From the NCBI RefSeq assembly GCF_004345705.1, contig NZ_SLWV01000016.1:1-64000 (forward strand): 64,000 bases of DNA. The letters run 5' to 3'. Below, in pieces: positions 1 to 8,262 of this stretch (the first letter of the stretch is position 1; every line of letters starts with the position of its first letter). The notes under the pieces were generated by a model that was given only the letters and a program-made list of their open reading frames with translations, was not told the DNA's origin and searched no databases. The DNA comes from Marinisporobacter balticus (GTDB lineage Bacteria > Bacillota > Clostridia > Peptostreptococcales > Thermotaleaceae). The position numbers and the translations under genes are program-made.

Positions 1-123
1 TACTGGTGTTGTGATATCATTTCCTAGTACCATATCTAAATTGGCTTCAATAAATTGCCCTGCTTTTACATTTTCAAGCCCTGCATGTGCTGCTAATATC
101 TTTTGTGTCATCGTCATTCCCAT
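1..123 (-). CDS. leuC: 3-isopropylmalate dehydratase large subunit, N-terminal 41 codons (partial)
   Basis: Only the first 41 codons lie in the window; the gene runs off the left edge. The translated start (MGMTMTQKILAAHAG, later DLVLGNDIT-like DMVLGNDIT) matches the N-terminus of the LeuC/homoaconitase-type aconitase superfamily, which isomerises 2- to 3-isopropylmalate and, in the citramalate route, citramalate to 3-methylmalate. The ATG at 123 is chosen because AAGGAGG lies 8 bases upstream; two further in-frame ATGs follow within four codons. The start lies inside the 3' end of cimA, with a 50-base overlap, so translation is probably coupled. It follows cimA behind the same Ile T-box, which fits a role in threonine-independent isoleucine synthesis as well as leucine synthesis. 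The catalytic cysteines lie outside the window. Confidence 0.85.
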   Translation of the reverse strand, partial: MGMTMTQKILAAHAGLENVKAGQFIEANLDMVLGNDITTPV

Positions 124-1714
124 TGTTTTCTCCTCCTTCACTTTCTTCTAAATCTTTTATCAATTTATATTCAATAGAATCAGCAAGAGCAATCATACTT
201 GCCTCAACAATATTAGTAGATACCCCTACTGTACTCCATAATTCTTTCCCATCAGTAGATTCAATAAGTACCCTTACCTTTGCACCTGTAGCTTCCTCTG
301 CATTTAGTACCCTAACCTTATAATCTGTCAAATGAACAGCTTTAAGACTTGGATAAAACACTTCTAATGCTTTTCTTAACGCCTTATCTAAGGCATTTAC
401 AGGTCCATTGCCTTCTGTAGCAGTCATTTCTTCTTTTCCATCAACTCTTACTTTTATTAGCGCAGAAGAACTAAATGCATTCCTTGCAGGTTCTTCTTCA
501 ATTACTTTATAATAATTTACTTCAAAGAACGGTTTATATTTCCCTAGATACTTGCGCATAACCAGTTCAAAAGAACTTTCTGCACCTTCAAATTGATAGC
601 CTATATGTTCTAACCGCTTTAACTCATCGATCAGTTCTTGTGTTTGTGATGAATTTTTTGTTAAATCTTTATCTATTTTTTGTATCATCGGCAAAATAGT
701 TGTTTTTCCTGAAACCTCAGACATCAAAAATCTTCTCTTATTTCCAACATCTTCAGGTTGCATATGTTCAAACGAATGAGATGCTTTTTTCACACCATCA
801 ATATGCATGCCACCCTTATGGGCAAAAGCACTATTTCCAATATAAGGAGTACTCGCTTCTACTGTAACGTTTGTGATTTCTGCTACATATCTAGCCGTAG
901 CGGTAAGGTTCACTATATTTTCTTTTGGTATACAAAAAAAACCTTTTTTAATTTGTAAATTCGGTATTATGGTAGAAATATTTGTATTTCCACATCTTTC
1001 TCCAAGCCCAATATACGTTCCTTGAACATGGTTAGCTCCTCCTTCTACTGCCATAATTGAATTCGCAACCGCCATGCCACAATCATTGTGACAATGAATG
1101 CCTACTGATACTGCTGGAAATGTTTCTACTACTTTCTTTGTTACTTCATAGACTTCATTTGGAAATGCGCCTCCATTTGTATCGCACAGCGCAAGGCAAT
1201 CTGCACCTCCATCTCTTGCAACCTTTAATACTGCCAATGCATAAGCAGGATTTTCTTTATATCCATCAAAAAAATGCTCTGCATCAAATATAACTTCTTT
1301 TCCTTTTTCTTTTAAAAATCTTATAGTTTCTTCGATCATTCTCAAATTTTCTTCCAAAGAAGTTTTAATAATATCTGTCACATGGAAATCCCAAGCTTTC
1401 CCGAAAATAGCTACTACTTCAGTATTGGCTGTTAACAAGGACTGTACGTTTTCATCTTCTTTAACGGAAATATTTTTTCTTCTAGTACTTCCAAATGCAG
1501 TTAATTTTGAAGTTTTTAAGTTTATTTCTTTCACTCTTTTAAAAAATTCTAAATCCTTAAAATTTGATCCTGGATTTCCTGCTTCAATATAGCTTACACC
1601 TAAACGGTCTAAAGATTTTACGATTTTCAACTTATCTTCGACAGAGAAAGAAACCCCTCCAGCCTGCGCGCCATCTCTCAACGAAGAATCAAATATTTTC
1701 ACCTGATGAGACAT
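74..1714 (-). CDS. cimA: (R)-citramalate synthase
   Basis: 546-residue member of the alpha-isopropylmalate/homocitrate synthase family, of the CimA subtype. It condenses pyruvate and acetyl-CoA to citramalate, the first step of threonine-independent isoleucine synthesis. Visible marks: the N-terminal SSLRDGAQAGGVSF motif (the DRDG metal/substrate site), HCHNDCGMAVANS for metal ligands, GGANHVQGT and GERCGNTN at the end of the TIM barrel, then a LeuA-type allosteric dimer domain from about residue 400 with the GNGPVNALDKALRKAL signature. A conventional GGAGG precedes the ATG at 1714. The last roughly 20 residues (Gly/Asn/Asp-rich) lie over the leuC start and look like a non-conserved tail. It lies directly downstream of an Ile-type T-box leader, so it is expected to respond to uncharged tRNA-Ile. 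CimA rather than LeuA is favoured by the GAQAGG signature and the length. Confidence 0.93.
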   Translation of the reverse strand: MSHQVKIFDSSLRDGAQAGGVSFSVEDKLKIVKSLDRLGVSYIEAGNPGSNFKDLEFFKRVKEINLKTSKLTAFGSTRRKNISVKEDENVQSLLTANTEVVAIFGKAWDFHVTDIIKTSLEENLRMIEETIRFLKEKGKEVIFDAEHFFDGYKENPAYALAVLKVARDGGADCLALCDTNGGAFPNEVYEVTKKVVETFPAVSVGIHCHNDCGMAVANSIMAVEGGANHVQGTYIGLGERCGNTNISTIIPNLQIKKGFFCIPKENIVNLTATARYVAEITNVTVEASTPYIGNSAFAHKGGMHIDGVKKASHSFEHMQPEDVGNKRRFLMSEVSGKTTILPMIQKIDKDLTKNSSQTQELIDELKRLEHIGYQFEGAESSFELVMRKYLGKYKPFFEVNYYKVIEEEPARNAFSSSALIKVRVDGKEEMTATEGNGPVNALDKALRKALEVFYPSLKAVHLTDYKVRVLNAEEATGAKVRVLIESTDGKELWSTVGVSTNIVEASMIALADSIEYKLIKDLEESEGGENNGNDDDTKDISSTCRA

Positions 1715-1744
1715 TGTTATCCTCCTCTCTTTACGTTATTTGGG

Positions 1745-2020
1745 TAAAAAAACATCCCTGAACAATATTTTTATTCAGGGACTAAAATTTTTCCGCAATA
1801 CCACCCTAGTTTACTTCCATTTAGAAGTCGCTCTCCAGATTCTATCAAATCCTAGCCTATAACGGAGCTTACCGTTCATATCCTACTCAATTTTCGGAAG
1901 AATTGCTCAGGAGGGATTCACTTTTTACCACAGTATCGATTTACACCAAGCACCGACTCTCTGAAACTGCCTCTGTAAAAAATCTGTCTCCTTCACAGCT
2001 TTTATCTGTATATATTTTTC
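1745..2020 (-). promoter_or_regulatory. T-box leader (Ile specifier) upstream of cimA
   Basis: On the minus strand an AGAGAGTC-containing stem I region is followed by GAATCCCTCCTGAG, in which ATC (1917-1915) sits in the specifier position by analogy with the ilvN leader. The T-box sequence AGGGTGGTATTGCGG is at 1793-1807, followed by a terminator hairpin (TCCCTGAA...TTCAGGGA, 1755-1781) and a T-run. This is the canonical transcription-attenuation T-box: uncharged tRNA stabilises the antiterminator. The specifier assignment is by position relative to CTCCTGARC, not by a computed fold. I could not pick out a convincing promoter between ilvB and this leader. Confidence 0.9.
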
Positions 2021-2062
2021 ATAAAAAATTCTACCGATACAGGTATATAAAATATTTGTAAA

Positions 2063-3721
2063 CTATTCTAAAATAATATGATTAATAGGTTTTCCAGGTG
2101 GAACCATAGGAAATACATTATCATCCTTAGATAAAATACATTCTATTACAGTAGCTTTTCTCGTCTTTACAGCTTCTTTTAATGCATCTTCTAAATCACA
2201 TATTTTGTCTACCTGTCTGCCTCTTAAGCCATAAGCTTCTACCAACTTCATATAGTTCACTTCTCCTGTAATATCTGTTTCTGAATAGCGTCCATTACAA
2301 AACATTTGCTGCCACTGGCGAACCATACCTAATGTAGCGTTATTAAATAGAAGGGTAATAATAGGTAATTTGTATTTTGATACAGTCGCTAATTCATTAC
2401 AATTCATTCTAAAACTTCCATCTCCAGCTATATGCAGTACCTTTTTATTAGGATTACCAACTTGAACACCAATGGCTGCGCCTAATCCATACCCCATTGT
2501 CCCTAATCCCCCGGATGTTATAAATGTTCTAGGTTTTTTAAATGGGAAGTGTTGTGCTGTCCACATCTGATGCTGCCCTACTTCTGTTGTAACAACTGTA
2601 TCTTCCCCTAAAATATTCCATGCACACTGAAGAATATCTTTGGCTTTAAATGTTTTCTCTTCTGCTATTTTCTTTACTTTCCAATCGTCAATCTGCGCGA
2701 GCCATTCGCTTCTATCTTTATTTACAATGATTTTACATAAATCAACTATAACTTTTTTCACATCTCCTAATATCCATAAATCTACATCTTTATTTTTTCC
2801 TATTTCAGATTGATCAATATCTATATGAATCACTTTTGCCTTAGCACCAAATTCTTCTGCTACACCGATCACACGATCACTAAACCGGGCACCAATTGCA
2901 ATAATCAAATCACTACCACAAACAGCCATATTTGATTCTTTCATCCCATGCATACCAACAAGTCCGAGAGAAAGCGCATGCTCTCTTGGGAAATTTCCTA
3001 AACCCATTAAGGTATTTACTACAGGAATATTTCCCTTAGTAGCTAATTCGTATAATTCTTGTGAAGCCTCTGATAAGATAACCCCACCCCCAGCATAAAT
3101 CACTGGTTTTGTTGACCCATTAATGAGGTTTGCCGCTCTCATTAGCATATTATTATTTGCTTCATTAGAAAAACTTTCATTTTCTTTTGTTCTTTGCTTT
3201 TTCACATAGGTTACTTTTTCTAAAAATACATTTTTAGGAATATCTATTAGTACAGGTCCAGGTCTACCACTTCTAGCTATTTCAAAAGCGTCTCTAATAA
3301 CATCTGCTAATTTTCCAATATCTCTTACAAAATAATTTTGTTTTGTAATCGGTAGCGTAACCCCTGTAATGTCTATTTCTTGAAATGAATCCTTCCCTAG
3401 TAAATTAGCTGGCACTTGACCTGTAATTACCACTAAAGGGACTGAATCCAAATAAGCTGTCGCAATACCCGTTACCGTATTTGTAGCACCAGGGCCTGAA
3501 GTTGCAAAGCAAACGCCTACTTTACCTGTACTTCGTGCATATCCATCTGCACCATGAGATGCTCCTTGTTCATGGCAGGTCATTATATGCTGAAAATGAT
3601 CCATTTGATCATATAGCGCATCATATAGGGGAATAACTGCTCCTCCTGGATATCCAAATATTTTGTCTACCTCTTGCTCTTTTAGACATGCTAATACAAG
3701 TTCTGCCCCAGTAAGTTTCAT
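2063..3721 (-). CDS. ilvB: Acetolactate synthase large (catalytic) subunit
   Basis: 552-residue ThDP-dependent enzyme. It condenses two pyruvates (valine/leucine branch) or pyruvate with 2-oxobutyrate (isoleucine branch). The sequence has the N-terminal GAELVLACLKEQEVDKIFGY start, the catalytic-glutamate segment CHEQGASHGADGYAR, the FAD/central domain, and the C-terminal ThDP signature GDGSFRMNCNELATV...NN. Start ATG at 3721 is preceded by AGGAGG. Length is typical of the family. It is third in the ilvN-ilvC-ilvB operon, 30 bases after ilvC, so its regulatory partner (IlvN) is encoded two genes upstream instead of immediately downstream as in many bacteria. Expected control is by the Ile T-box at the head of the operon, plus allosteric feedback through IlvN. 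Confidence 0.95.
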   Translation of the reverse strand: MKLTGAELVLACLKEQEVDKIFGYPGGAVIPLYDALYDQMDHFQHIMTCHEQGASHGADGYARSTGKVGVCFATSGPGATNTVTGIATAYLDSVPLVVITGQVPANLLGKDSFQEIDITGVTLPITKQNYFVRDIGKLADVIRDAFEIARSGRPGPVLIDIPKNVFLEKVTYVKKQRTKENESFSNEANNNMLMRAANLINGSTKPVIYAGGGVILSEASQELYELATKGNIPVVNTLMGLGNFPREHALSLGLVGMHGMKESNMAVCGSDLIIAIGARFSDRVIGVAEEFGAKAKVIHIDIDQSEIGKNKDVDLWILGDVKKVIVDLCKIIVNKDRSEWLAQIDDWKVKKIAEEKTFKAKDILQCAWNILGEDTVVTTEVGQHQMWTAQHFPFKKPRTFITSGGLGTMGYGLGAAIGVQVGNPNKKVLHIAGDGSFRMNCNELATVSKYKLPIITLLFNNATLGMVRQWQQMFCNGRYSETDITGEVNYMKLVEAYGLRGRQVDKICDLEDALKEAVKTRKATVIECILSKDDNVFPMVPPGKPINHIILE

Positions 3722-3750
3722 ATTAATCCTGACCTCCTATTTTCTGCCTT

Positions 3751-4743
3751 TTATTTTTTCAACCAAGACATCATTGATCTTAACTCTTTTCCTACGTTTA
3801 CAATCGGATGTGTTAATTCTGCTTGTTTCATTGCATTAAATACTGGACGATTTGCCATATTCTCTACAATCCAATCTTTTGCAAAGTTTCCTGTTTGGAT
3901 TTCTTTTAATACTTTTTTCATTTCTTTTCTTGTTTCTTCATTCACAATTCTTCTACCAATCATGTAATCTCCATATTCAGCCGTATCGCTAACACTGTAG
4001 CGCATATTTTCAAATCCACCTTCGTATAATAGATCTACAATTAATTTCAATTCATGAAGACATTCAAAGTATGCAATCTCTGGTTGATATCCCGCTTCAA
4101 CCAATGTATCAAATCCAGCTTTGATAAGTTCTGTAGCGCCACCACATAATACAGCCTGCTCACCGAATAAATCTGTTTCGGTTTCTTCTTTGAATGATGT
4201 CTCAAGTACACCTGCTCTTGCTGCTCCTATTCCTTTTGCATAAGCTAATGCAAAATCACGTGCTTTTCCTGTATAATCTTGATGTATTGCATATAATGCT
4301 GGAACTCCGCCACCTTCTTCGTATACACGTCTCACTAAATGTCCTGGTCCTTTTGGTGCTACCATGAATACGTCTACATTTTCAGGCGGAACAATTTGAT
4401 TAAAATGAATATTAAATCCATGCGCAAAAGCGAGTGCGTCTCCATCATTTAGATAAGGTGCTACAGATTCTTTATAAAGATTTGCTTGTCTTTCATCTGG
4501 CACAAGCATCATCACCACATTACTTTCCTTTACTGCTTCATGAACCTCCATTACCTCTAGTCCGCTATTTTTCACTTTATCCCATGATTTGCTACCCTTA
4601 TAAAGACCTACTACAACTTCTACACCACTTTCCTTTAAATTCAGTGCATGTGCATGTCCTTGGCTACCAAATCCTACCACTGCTACTTTTTTTCCTTCAA
4701 ATAATTGTAAATCAGCATCTTTTTCATAATACATTTTTGCCAT
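3751..4743 (-). CDS. ilvC: Ketol-acid reductoisomerase (NADP(+))
   Basis: 330-residue class I (short) ketol-acid reductoisomerase, the second common step of valine, isoleucine and leucine synthesis. It isomerises and reduces acetolactate or acetohydroxybutyrate. The Rossmann motif VGFGSQGHAHALNL is near residue 25. The knotted helical domain carries the metal-binding ETETDLFGEQAVLCGG segment and the later ECLHELKLIVDLLYEGG segment. The ATG at 4743 (MAKMYYEKD) has GGAG nine bases upstream; a TTG two codons earlier is less likely. It is sandwiched between ilvN and ilvB with short gaps, so it is part of one transcript. Nothing in the sequence looks abnormal. Confidence 0.96.
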   Translation of the reverse strand: MAKMYYEKDADLQLFEGKKVAVVGFGSQGHAHALNLKESGVEVVVGLYKGSKSWDKVKNSGLEVMEVHEAVKESNVVMMLVPDERQANLYKESVAPYLNDGDALAFAHGFNIHFNQIVPPENVDVFMVAPKGPGHLVRRVYEEGGGVPALYAIHQDYTGKARDFALAYAKGIGAARAGVLETSFKEETETDLFGEQAVLCGGATELIKAGFDTLVEAGYQPEIAYFECLHELKLIVDLLYEGGFENMRYSVSDTAEYGDYMIGRRIVNEETRKEMKKVLKEIQTGNFAKDWIVENMANRPVFNAMKQAELTHPIVNVGKELRSMMSWLKK

Positions 4744-4794
4744 TTTCAATCTCTCCTTTATCTCTCTATAGTTATTTAAATTAATAAAATTAAT

Positions 4795-5082
4795 TTACAT
4801 GACTCTATACAAATCAGTTTCTTTTGTCACTGCATGTTCAGATAATGCTTCCTCCATCGTTTTTACATGATGCACATCAACAATCTTTTCTATTAAATAC
4901 ATAGCTCTCTCAATATTGTAGTCATCTTCTTTTGTTGTAATCATCAAATGTGCTAATGACGGATTTTCTGTTTCTACCATACTGATGGATTTCATATGGA
5001 ATGCTCTTCGTCTCAAAAGACCTACAACACGCATCAAAACCTCTGGTTGATTATTCACTTCTACAAATAAAATTCTATTCAC
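4795..5082 (-). CDS. ilvN: Acetolactate synthase small regulatory subunit (ACT domain)
   Basis: A 95-residue ACT-domain protein (MNRILFVEVNNQPEVLMRVVGLL, then RRRAFHMKSISM) that resembles the first half of IlvN/IlvH: the ACT domain without the longer C-terminal domain of the enterobacterial protein. It should bind branched-chain amino acids and regulate IlvB. The GTG at 5082 is chosen because GAAGGAG lies eight bases upstream and because family members begin right at the first ACT strand; an in-frame TTG at 5115 would add eleven unlikely residues. It is the first gene of the operon, behind the T-box leader, 51 bases before ilvC. Confidence 0.85.
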   Translation of the reverse strand: MNRILFVEVNNQPEVLMRVVGLLRRRAFHMKSISMVETENPSLAHLMITTKEDDYNIERAMYLIEKIVDVHHVKTMEEALSEHAVTKETDLYRVM

Positions 5083-5183
5083 GGGGTTCACTCCTTCATT
5101 TATCCATTTTTTCAATATTTTTCCAATTTCAATTGTGAGAATTGTTCCTTTAAAATATTTGTCTTATGGCAAATAAGGATAAA

Positions 5184-5518
5184 TAAAAAATCCCCCATCC
5201 CTAAGACACAAATCCTTGTATCCTAGGGACGAGAGATTTTCTCGTGTTACCACCCTAATTTACAATTCACTCACATGAATTGCCTCTTCAAGTCAAAGAT
5301 AAATTTTTCTTTAACCCTAGCCATATAACGGTAGCACTTCTACAAATTGTAGAATCCCGGCCTTGTTTACTCCAACATGTGTTTCAACTCGGCAGTTCAG
5401 GAGTGATTATTATATACTACTTTAACACTGATTTTCAGCAACCATCAGCTCTCTGTAGTTAAAGAATTAGCATTTTTCTCTCCTTCGTAACTATTAGAAA
5501 TATTCTGTTAAATAAGTT
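5184..5518 (-). promoter_or_regulatory. T-box leader (Ile specifier) upstream of ilvNCB
   Basis: The minus-strand transcript shows AGAGAGC in stem I, then ATAATCACTCCTGAACTG with ATC (5407-5405) in the specifier position, and the T-box AATTAGGGTGGTAACACGAG at 5241-5260. A terminator hairpin (TCCCTAGGATACAA...TTGTGTCTTAGGGA, 5198-5229) and a T-run close the leader. This is a classic transcription-attenuating T-box. An isoleucine codon fits the downstream genes. The specifier was read by position, not by folding software. Confidence 0.93.
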
Positions 5519-5524
5519 AAACAT

Positions 5525-5553
5525 ATTGTACTATCTATCAAAAGATTAGTCAA
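5525..5553 (-). promoter_or_regulatory. Sigma-A-type promoter of the ilvNCB T-box transcript
   Basis: TTGACT (5553-5548), a 17-base spacer, then TACAAT (5530-5525) on the minus strand. Five or six of six bases agree with the consensus in each box, and the expected start near 5518 gives a leader of about 330 bases, a normal T-box length. Confidence 0.75.
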
Positions 5554-5601
5554 CCTATTTTTCAATTTTTTTAAAAATTATTTTTTTTGTTTTATTGATA
5601 G

Positions 5602-5670
5602 TCATTTCAATACACGTGTGTATTTCAAAGTTGCAAACGTTATCACCAGAACAACCTTTTTGTTCATCAT
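5602..5670 (-). CDS. Small ORF (22 codons), possible peptide
   Basis: Reads MMNKKVVLVITFATLKYTRVLK and stop. AGGAGG lies five bases before the first ATG and eight before the second, a strong ribosome site. The peptide is Lys-rich at its start with a short hydrophobic centre. It ends about 50 bases upstream of the ilv promoter and starts about 80 bases after the HD-domain gene. I do not recognise it. It could be a free small protein, the stub of a decayed gene, or chance. It is not the T-box leader peptide, because it lies before the promoter. Confidence 0.35.
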   Translation of the reverse strand: MMNKKVVLVITFATLKYTRVLK

Positions 5671-5753
5671 CCAAACCTCCTATTGATATTTAATTTCCTT
5701 TATATATTCGTCAAAAGATAAAAATTGGAGCAGTTTTTATCTTTTCCAATTCT

Positions 5754-6317
5754 TTATAACCCTATTTCATTAGCAATTTCTACCATTGCGTTTAAGGATA
5801 GTTCTGCAAATTCAGAGAATTCTATCCCCAAATGGTTAATAGATTTCATCGCTTGTCTATTTGCTCCTGCTGCAAATCTAGTATCTTTCATTCTTTTTAT
5901 AATGGATTTTACTTTTACACTTTTTATCTTTTGATCAGGATAAACAAGTGTAATGGCTCTAATAAATCCTGTTATAGGATCAGCTGCATATAAAGCTCTG
6001 TCCATTATGCTTTCTATTTTTGAACCATTTGCTGGATTATGCGCACAAATTGCACTATACATAGCTTCATTTCCAAAACCTTCTTCTTTTAATACTTCGA
6101 TGGCTTTAGGTCCATGTAAAGACATATCTGTTTGCCAATCTACTAAATCATTATCCAAATCATGAAGTAATCCTGCCATTCCCCATAGGTCTTCACTATC
6201 TGGTTCTAATTTTCTAGCCAATGCTCTCATTACATTTTCAACAGCATAAGAATGTGTAATAATATGCGGTGTTGTCACGTACTTATTTAGCATTGCTACT
6301 GCTTTCCTCCTATCCAT
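5754..6317 (-). CDS. HD-domain metal-dependent phosphohydrolase family protein
   Basis: 187-residue single-domain HD protein. The metal-binding residues are seen as HSYAVENVMRALA (first His) and GLLHDLDND (the HD pair), with CAHNPANGS later, as in the HDIG-type small hydrolases of Clostridia. Substrate is unknown; relatives hydrolyse nucleotides or other phosphoesters in the cytoplasm. The ATG at 6317 (MDRRKAVAML) is chosen because GGAGG is eight bases upstream; a TTG five codons earlier overlaps that ribosome site. It sits alone between the ilv region and the degenerate mobile island. Nothing ties it functionally to either side. Confidence 0.8.
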   Translation of the reverse strand: MDRRKAVAMLNKYVTTPHIITHSYAVENVMRALARKLEPDSEDLWGMAGLLHDLDNDLVDWQTDMSLHGPKAIEVLKEEGFGNEAMYSAICAHNPANGSKIESIMDRALYAADPITGFIRAITLVYPDQKIKSVKVKSIIKRMKDTRFAAGANRQAMKSINHLGIEFSEFAELSLNAMVEIANEIGL

Positions 6318-6428
6318 ATAAGGCCCCTCCAAAGTTATAATATATTCTAAAAAATTGTTTATTCCCTTTGTAAATACCTAAATTTGTAACTGACGCCGAA
6401 ATATTATTTTTCAAATTTTCTTAATATA

Positions 6429-7629
6429 TATAAATCGCAATAATACCTTTACATACCAAACATAACCAGCAAATAAATAACTCGCTCTATGGTATTATGT
6501 AAACAAATAATACTCTTAGAACAGATGGTGAATTATAATGAGTAAACTCACTAAACTTTTTGAACAAGATAACAATAATTCACAAATACAAGAAATAAAG
6601 AAAACTATGAAGCAAACTAAAGAAAAGCGGATGTATTTGAGATATTTGGTTATTTATTATCATCTCAAAGAGTATACAATTGTTGATATATCAAAAATAG
6701 TTGATCCTTGTGAACATACTGTAGGTAGTTATATTAAAAAATATAACTCTCAAGGAATTGAAGGTTTAGTCCCTGGTTGCAGTCCTGGTGCTCCACGTAA
6801 GCTTACACAGGAACAAGAACAACTTCTCAAGGAAATTATTATTACTAAAACGCCTGATGAAGTTGGATTTCCATCAAGAAAAAATTGGGATTTAAATATT
6901 GCCAGACAATGGATACAGAAAAAATTTGGAGTTGAGTATAGTTTACGTGGCATGCTTGAAGTATTACACCACCTAAATCTTAGCTATACAAGACCAACAT
7001 ATACCTTAGCAAAAGCCGATCCAGAAAAGCAGGAAATTTTCAAACAAGAGTTTGAACTTTTAAAAAAAGCTGATTGACGGAAAAATTAAATTGACCATCT
7101 TCTTTTTCAAGATGAATCTATGATTCGTGATTACCAAGCTATTGCAAAAACATGGTTTTTAAAAGGTAAACAGCGGATAATCCCTACTTATGGAAAACAT
7201 CATGGGGTTAAACTTTTAGGCGTATTAAACTATGAAACCGGGCATATTTACTGCACTGAAGAAGAAAAATATGATGCGCAAATATTTTTGGAATTTCTCA
7301 AGAAAATTTTACAAGTATATTCAACAGGGAAAATTGTTATGGTGTTAGATAACGCGCGTATCCATCATGCAAAACTACTACAACCATTTTTACAGGAACA
7401 TAAAGATCGATTAGAGTTTGCATTTCTACCACCATATAGTCCTCAACTAAATTTGATAGAAGGACTATGGGGATGGCTTAAAAGTGATGTCCTATATAAT
7501 GTTTTTTATTCTACTGTCAATGATATTCGTACTGCTGTTGAAGGTTTTATTTCAAATATTAACGAATCACCTCAACAAATCATTAATCGGTTATGTGTAC
7601 GCATGTAAAATGTTTGTTGCGTTATATAT
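6429..7629 (+). mobile_element. Degenerate IS630-family insertion sequence
   Basis: The two ends form imperfect inverted repeats: left TATATATAAATCGCAATAAT continuing to CTTTACATAC (about 6423-6456), and right, read on the minus strand, TATATATAACGCAACAAAC continuing to TTTTACATGC (about 7602-7631). Both are bordered by TA, the target dinucleotide of the IS630/Tc1 superfamily. Between them lies one transposase frame with internal stops, so the element is probably immobile unless supplied in trans. It abuts the recombinase remnant on its right. Confidence 0.75.
6538..7608 (+). pseudogene. IS630-family transposase, broken into two parts
   Basis: The first part (6538-7077, 179 codons) carries the N-terminal helix-turn-helix region (winged HTH with IEGLVPGCSPGAPRKLT). 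The second (from about 7096; first ATG 7120, ending 7608) carries the DDE domain: LLFQDES (first Asp), IVMVLDNARIHHA (second Asp) and PPYSPQLNLIEGLWGWLK (Glu). Both are in the same frame, separated by two in-frame stops at 7075 and 7087. The residues LIDGKI, expected in this joint, appear in the +1 frame just after a run of seven A, so the joint carries two compensating frame changes. All three acidic residues are present, but the protein cannot be made whole without two shifts. Programmed frameshifting is therefore unlikely. Confidence 0.85.
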
Positions 7630-8016
7630 ATCATTAATTCTAATATAAATTTCATCAAAAATCAATTAGATAATAAATATGAAGAACTTGATAAATATAG
7701 TAAGGCATTAGAACGTGTAAATGATGCATATGATATGGGTGATTATTCGAGAGATGAATGGACAGAAAGAAAAATAAAATGGGAATTAAAGATTCAAGAT
7801 GCCGAAAATGAAATTAAAAAGTTTGAAAGAGAAATTAATAGTGTAAAACTTATTACAAATGAAGAAAGGATTTTTTATTTAAAAAGAGCATTGGATGAGT
7901 TAGATACTACATTAAACCCATCTGAAAGAAATAAAATTTATAAAGACGCAATAGAATGGATAAGATGGACAAGATTGAATGATGATAATCCTAAAATTAA
8001 AGTAAATTTTATATAA
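7630..8016 (+). pseudogene. Large serine recombinase, C-terminal fragment
   Basis: An open frame continuous from the IS630 boundary to the stop at 8016 encodes about 125 residues rich in Lys/Glu/Asp. It contains NVNDAYDMGDYSRDEW-type and YKDAIEWIRW segments; I read AYDMGDYSRDEWTERK and NPSERNKIYKDAIEWIRW. This is the coiled-coil and final segment of clostridial large serine recombinases (site-specific integrases). The catalytic resolvase domain, recombinase domain and zinc ribbon are absent, because sequence to the left is the IS630 element and then the HD gene. Loss by deletion after IS insertion is inferred. The gene ends about 65 bases before the yyaL break, the usual position of such a gene next to its attachment site. 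Confidence 0.7.
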
Positions 8017-8079
8017 GGGGTTAAAAGTTGAAGATAAACTATTTTTTTAAGTTTATGAGTTATAAGTACAATGGTTTAT

Positions 8080-8262
8080 TACACCAACATGGCACCAATG
8101 ACAGGTACTGTAGCCTATTGATAAAAAGATAGGTTTATCTTCATTTTTTGCTTTTTCAAAAGCTTCGTCCCCCCAGGGGTACCAGTTAACCGGATTGTCG
8201 GCATGCTACAGAAGATAGGGTGATTTTTCATCTATTAGCTTATTTGTATTATTATAGGTCAT
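8080..8262 (-). pseudogene. yyaL: YyaL / DUF255 thioredoxin-like protein, N-terminal fragment
   Basis: The minus strand from the ATG at 8262 (GGAGG seven bases upstream) reads NKLIDEKSPYLL-stop-HADNPVNWYPWGDEAFEKAK, then KPIFLSIGYSTCHWCHV. This is the highly conserved N-terminus of the YyaL/SPATA20 family (thioredoxin-like DUF255 domain followed, in the intact protein, by a large alpha/alpha-barrel region). Codon 19 is TAG (8208-8206) where the family has CAG (Gln), one transition. Homology stops right after CHWCHV (about 8080-8085) and the frame ends in unrelated sequence. The remaining roughly 600 residues are missing from the window. The break adjoins a serine recombinase remnant, suggesting that yyaL was the integration target. 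Confidence 0.85.

Noticed and set aside
7060..7095. Programmed ribosomal frameshift in the IS630 transposase
   Set aside because: A run of A lies at the right place, but two separate shifts in opposite directions would be needed and in-frame stops sit between; decay is simpler.
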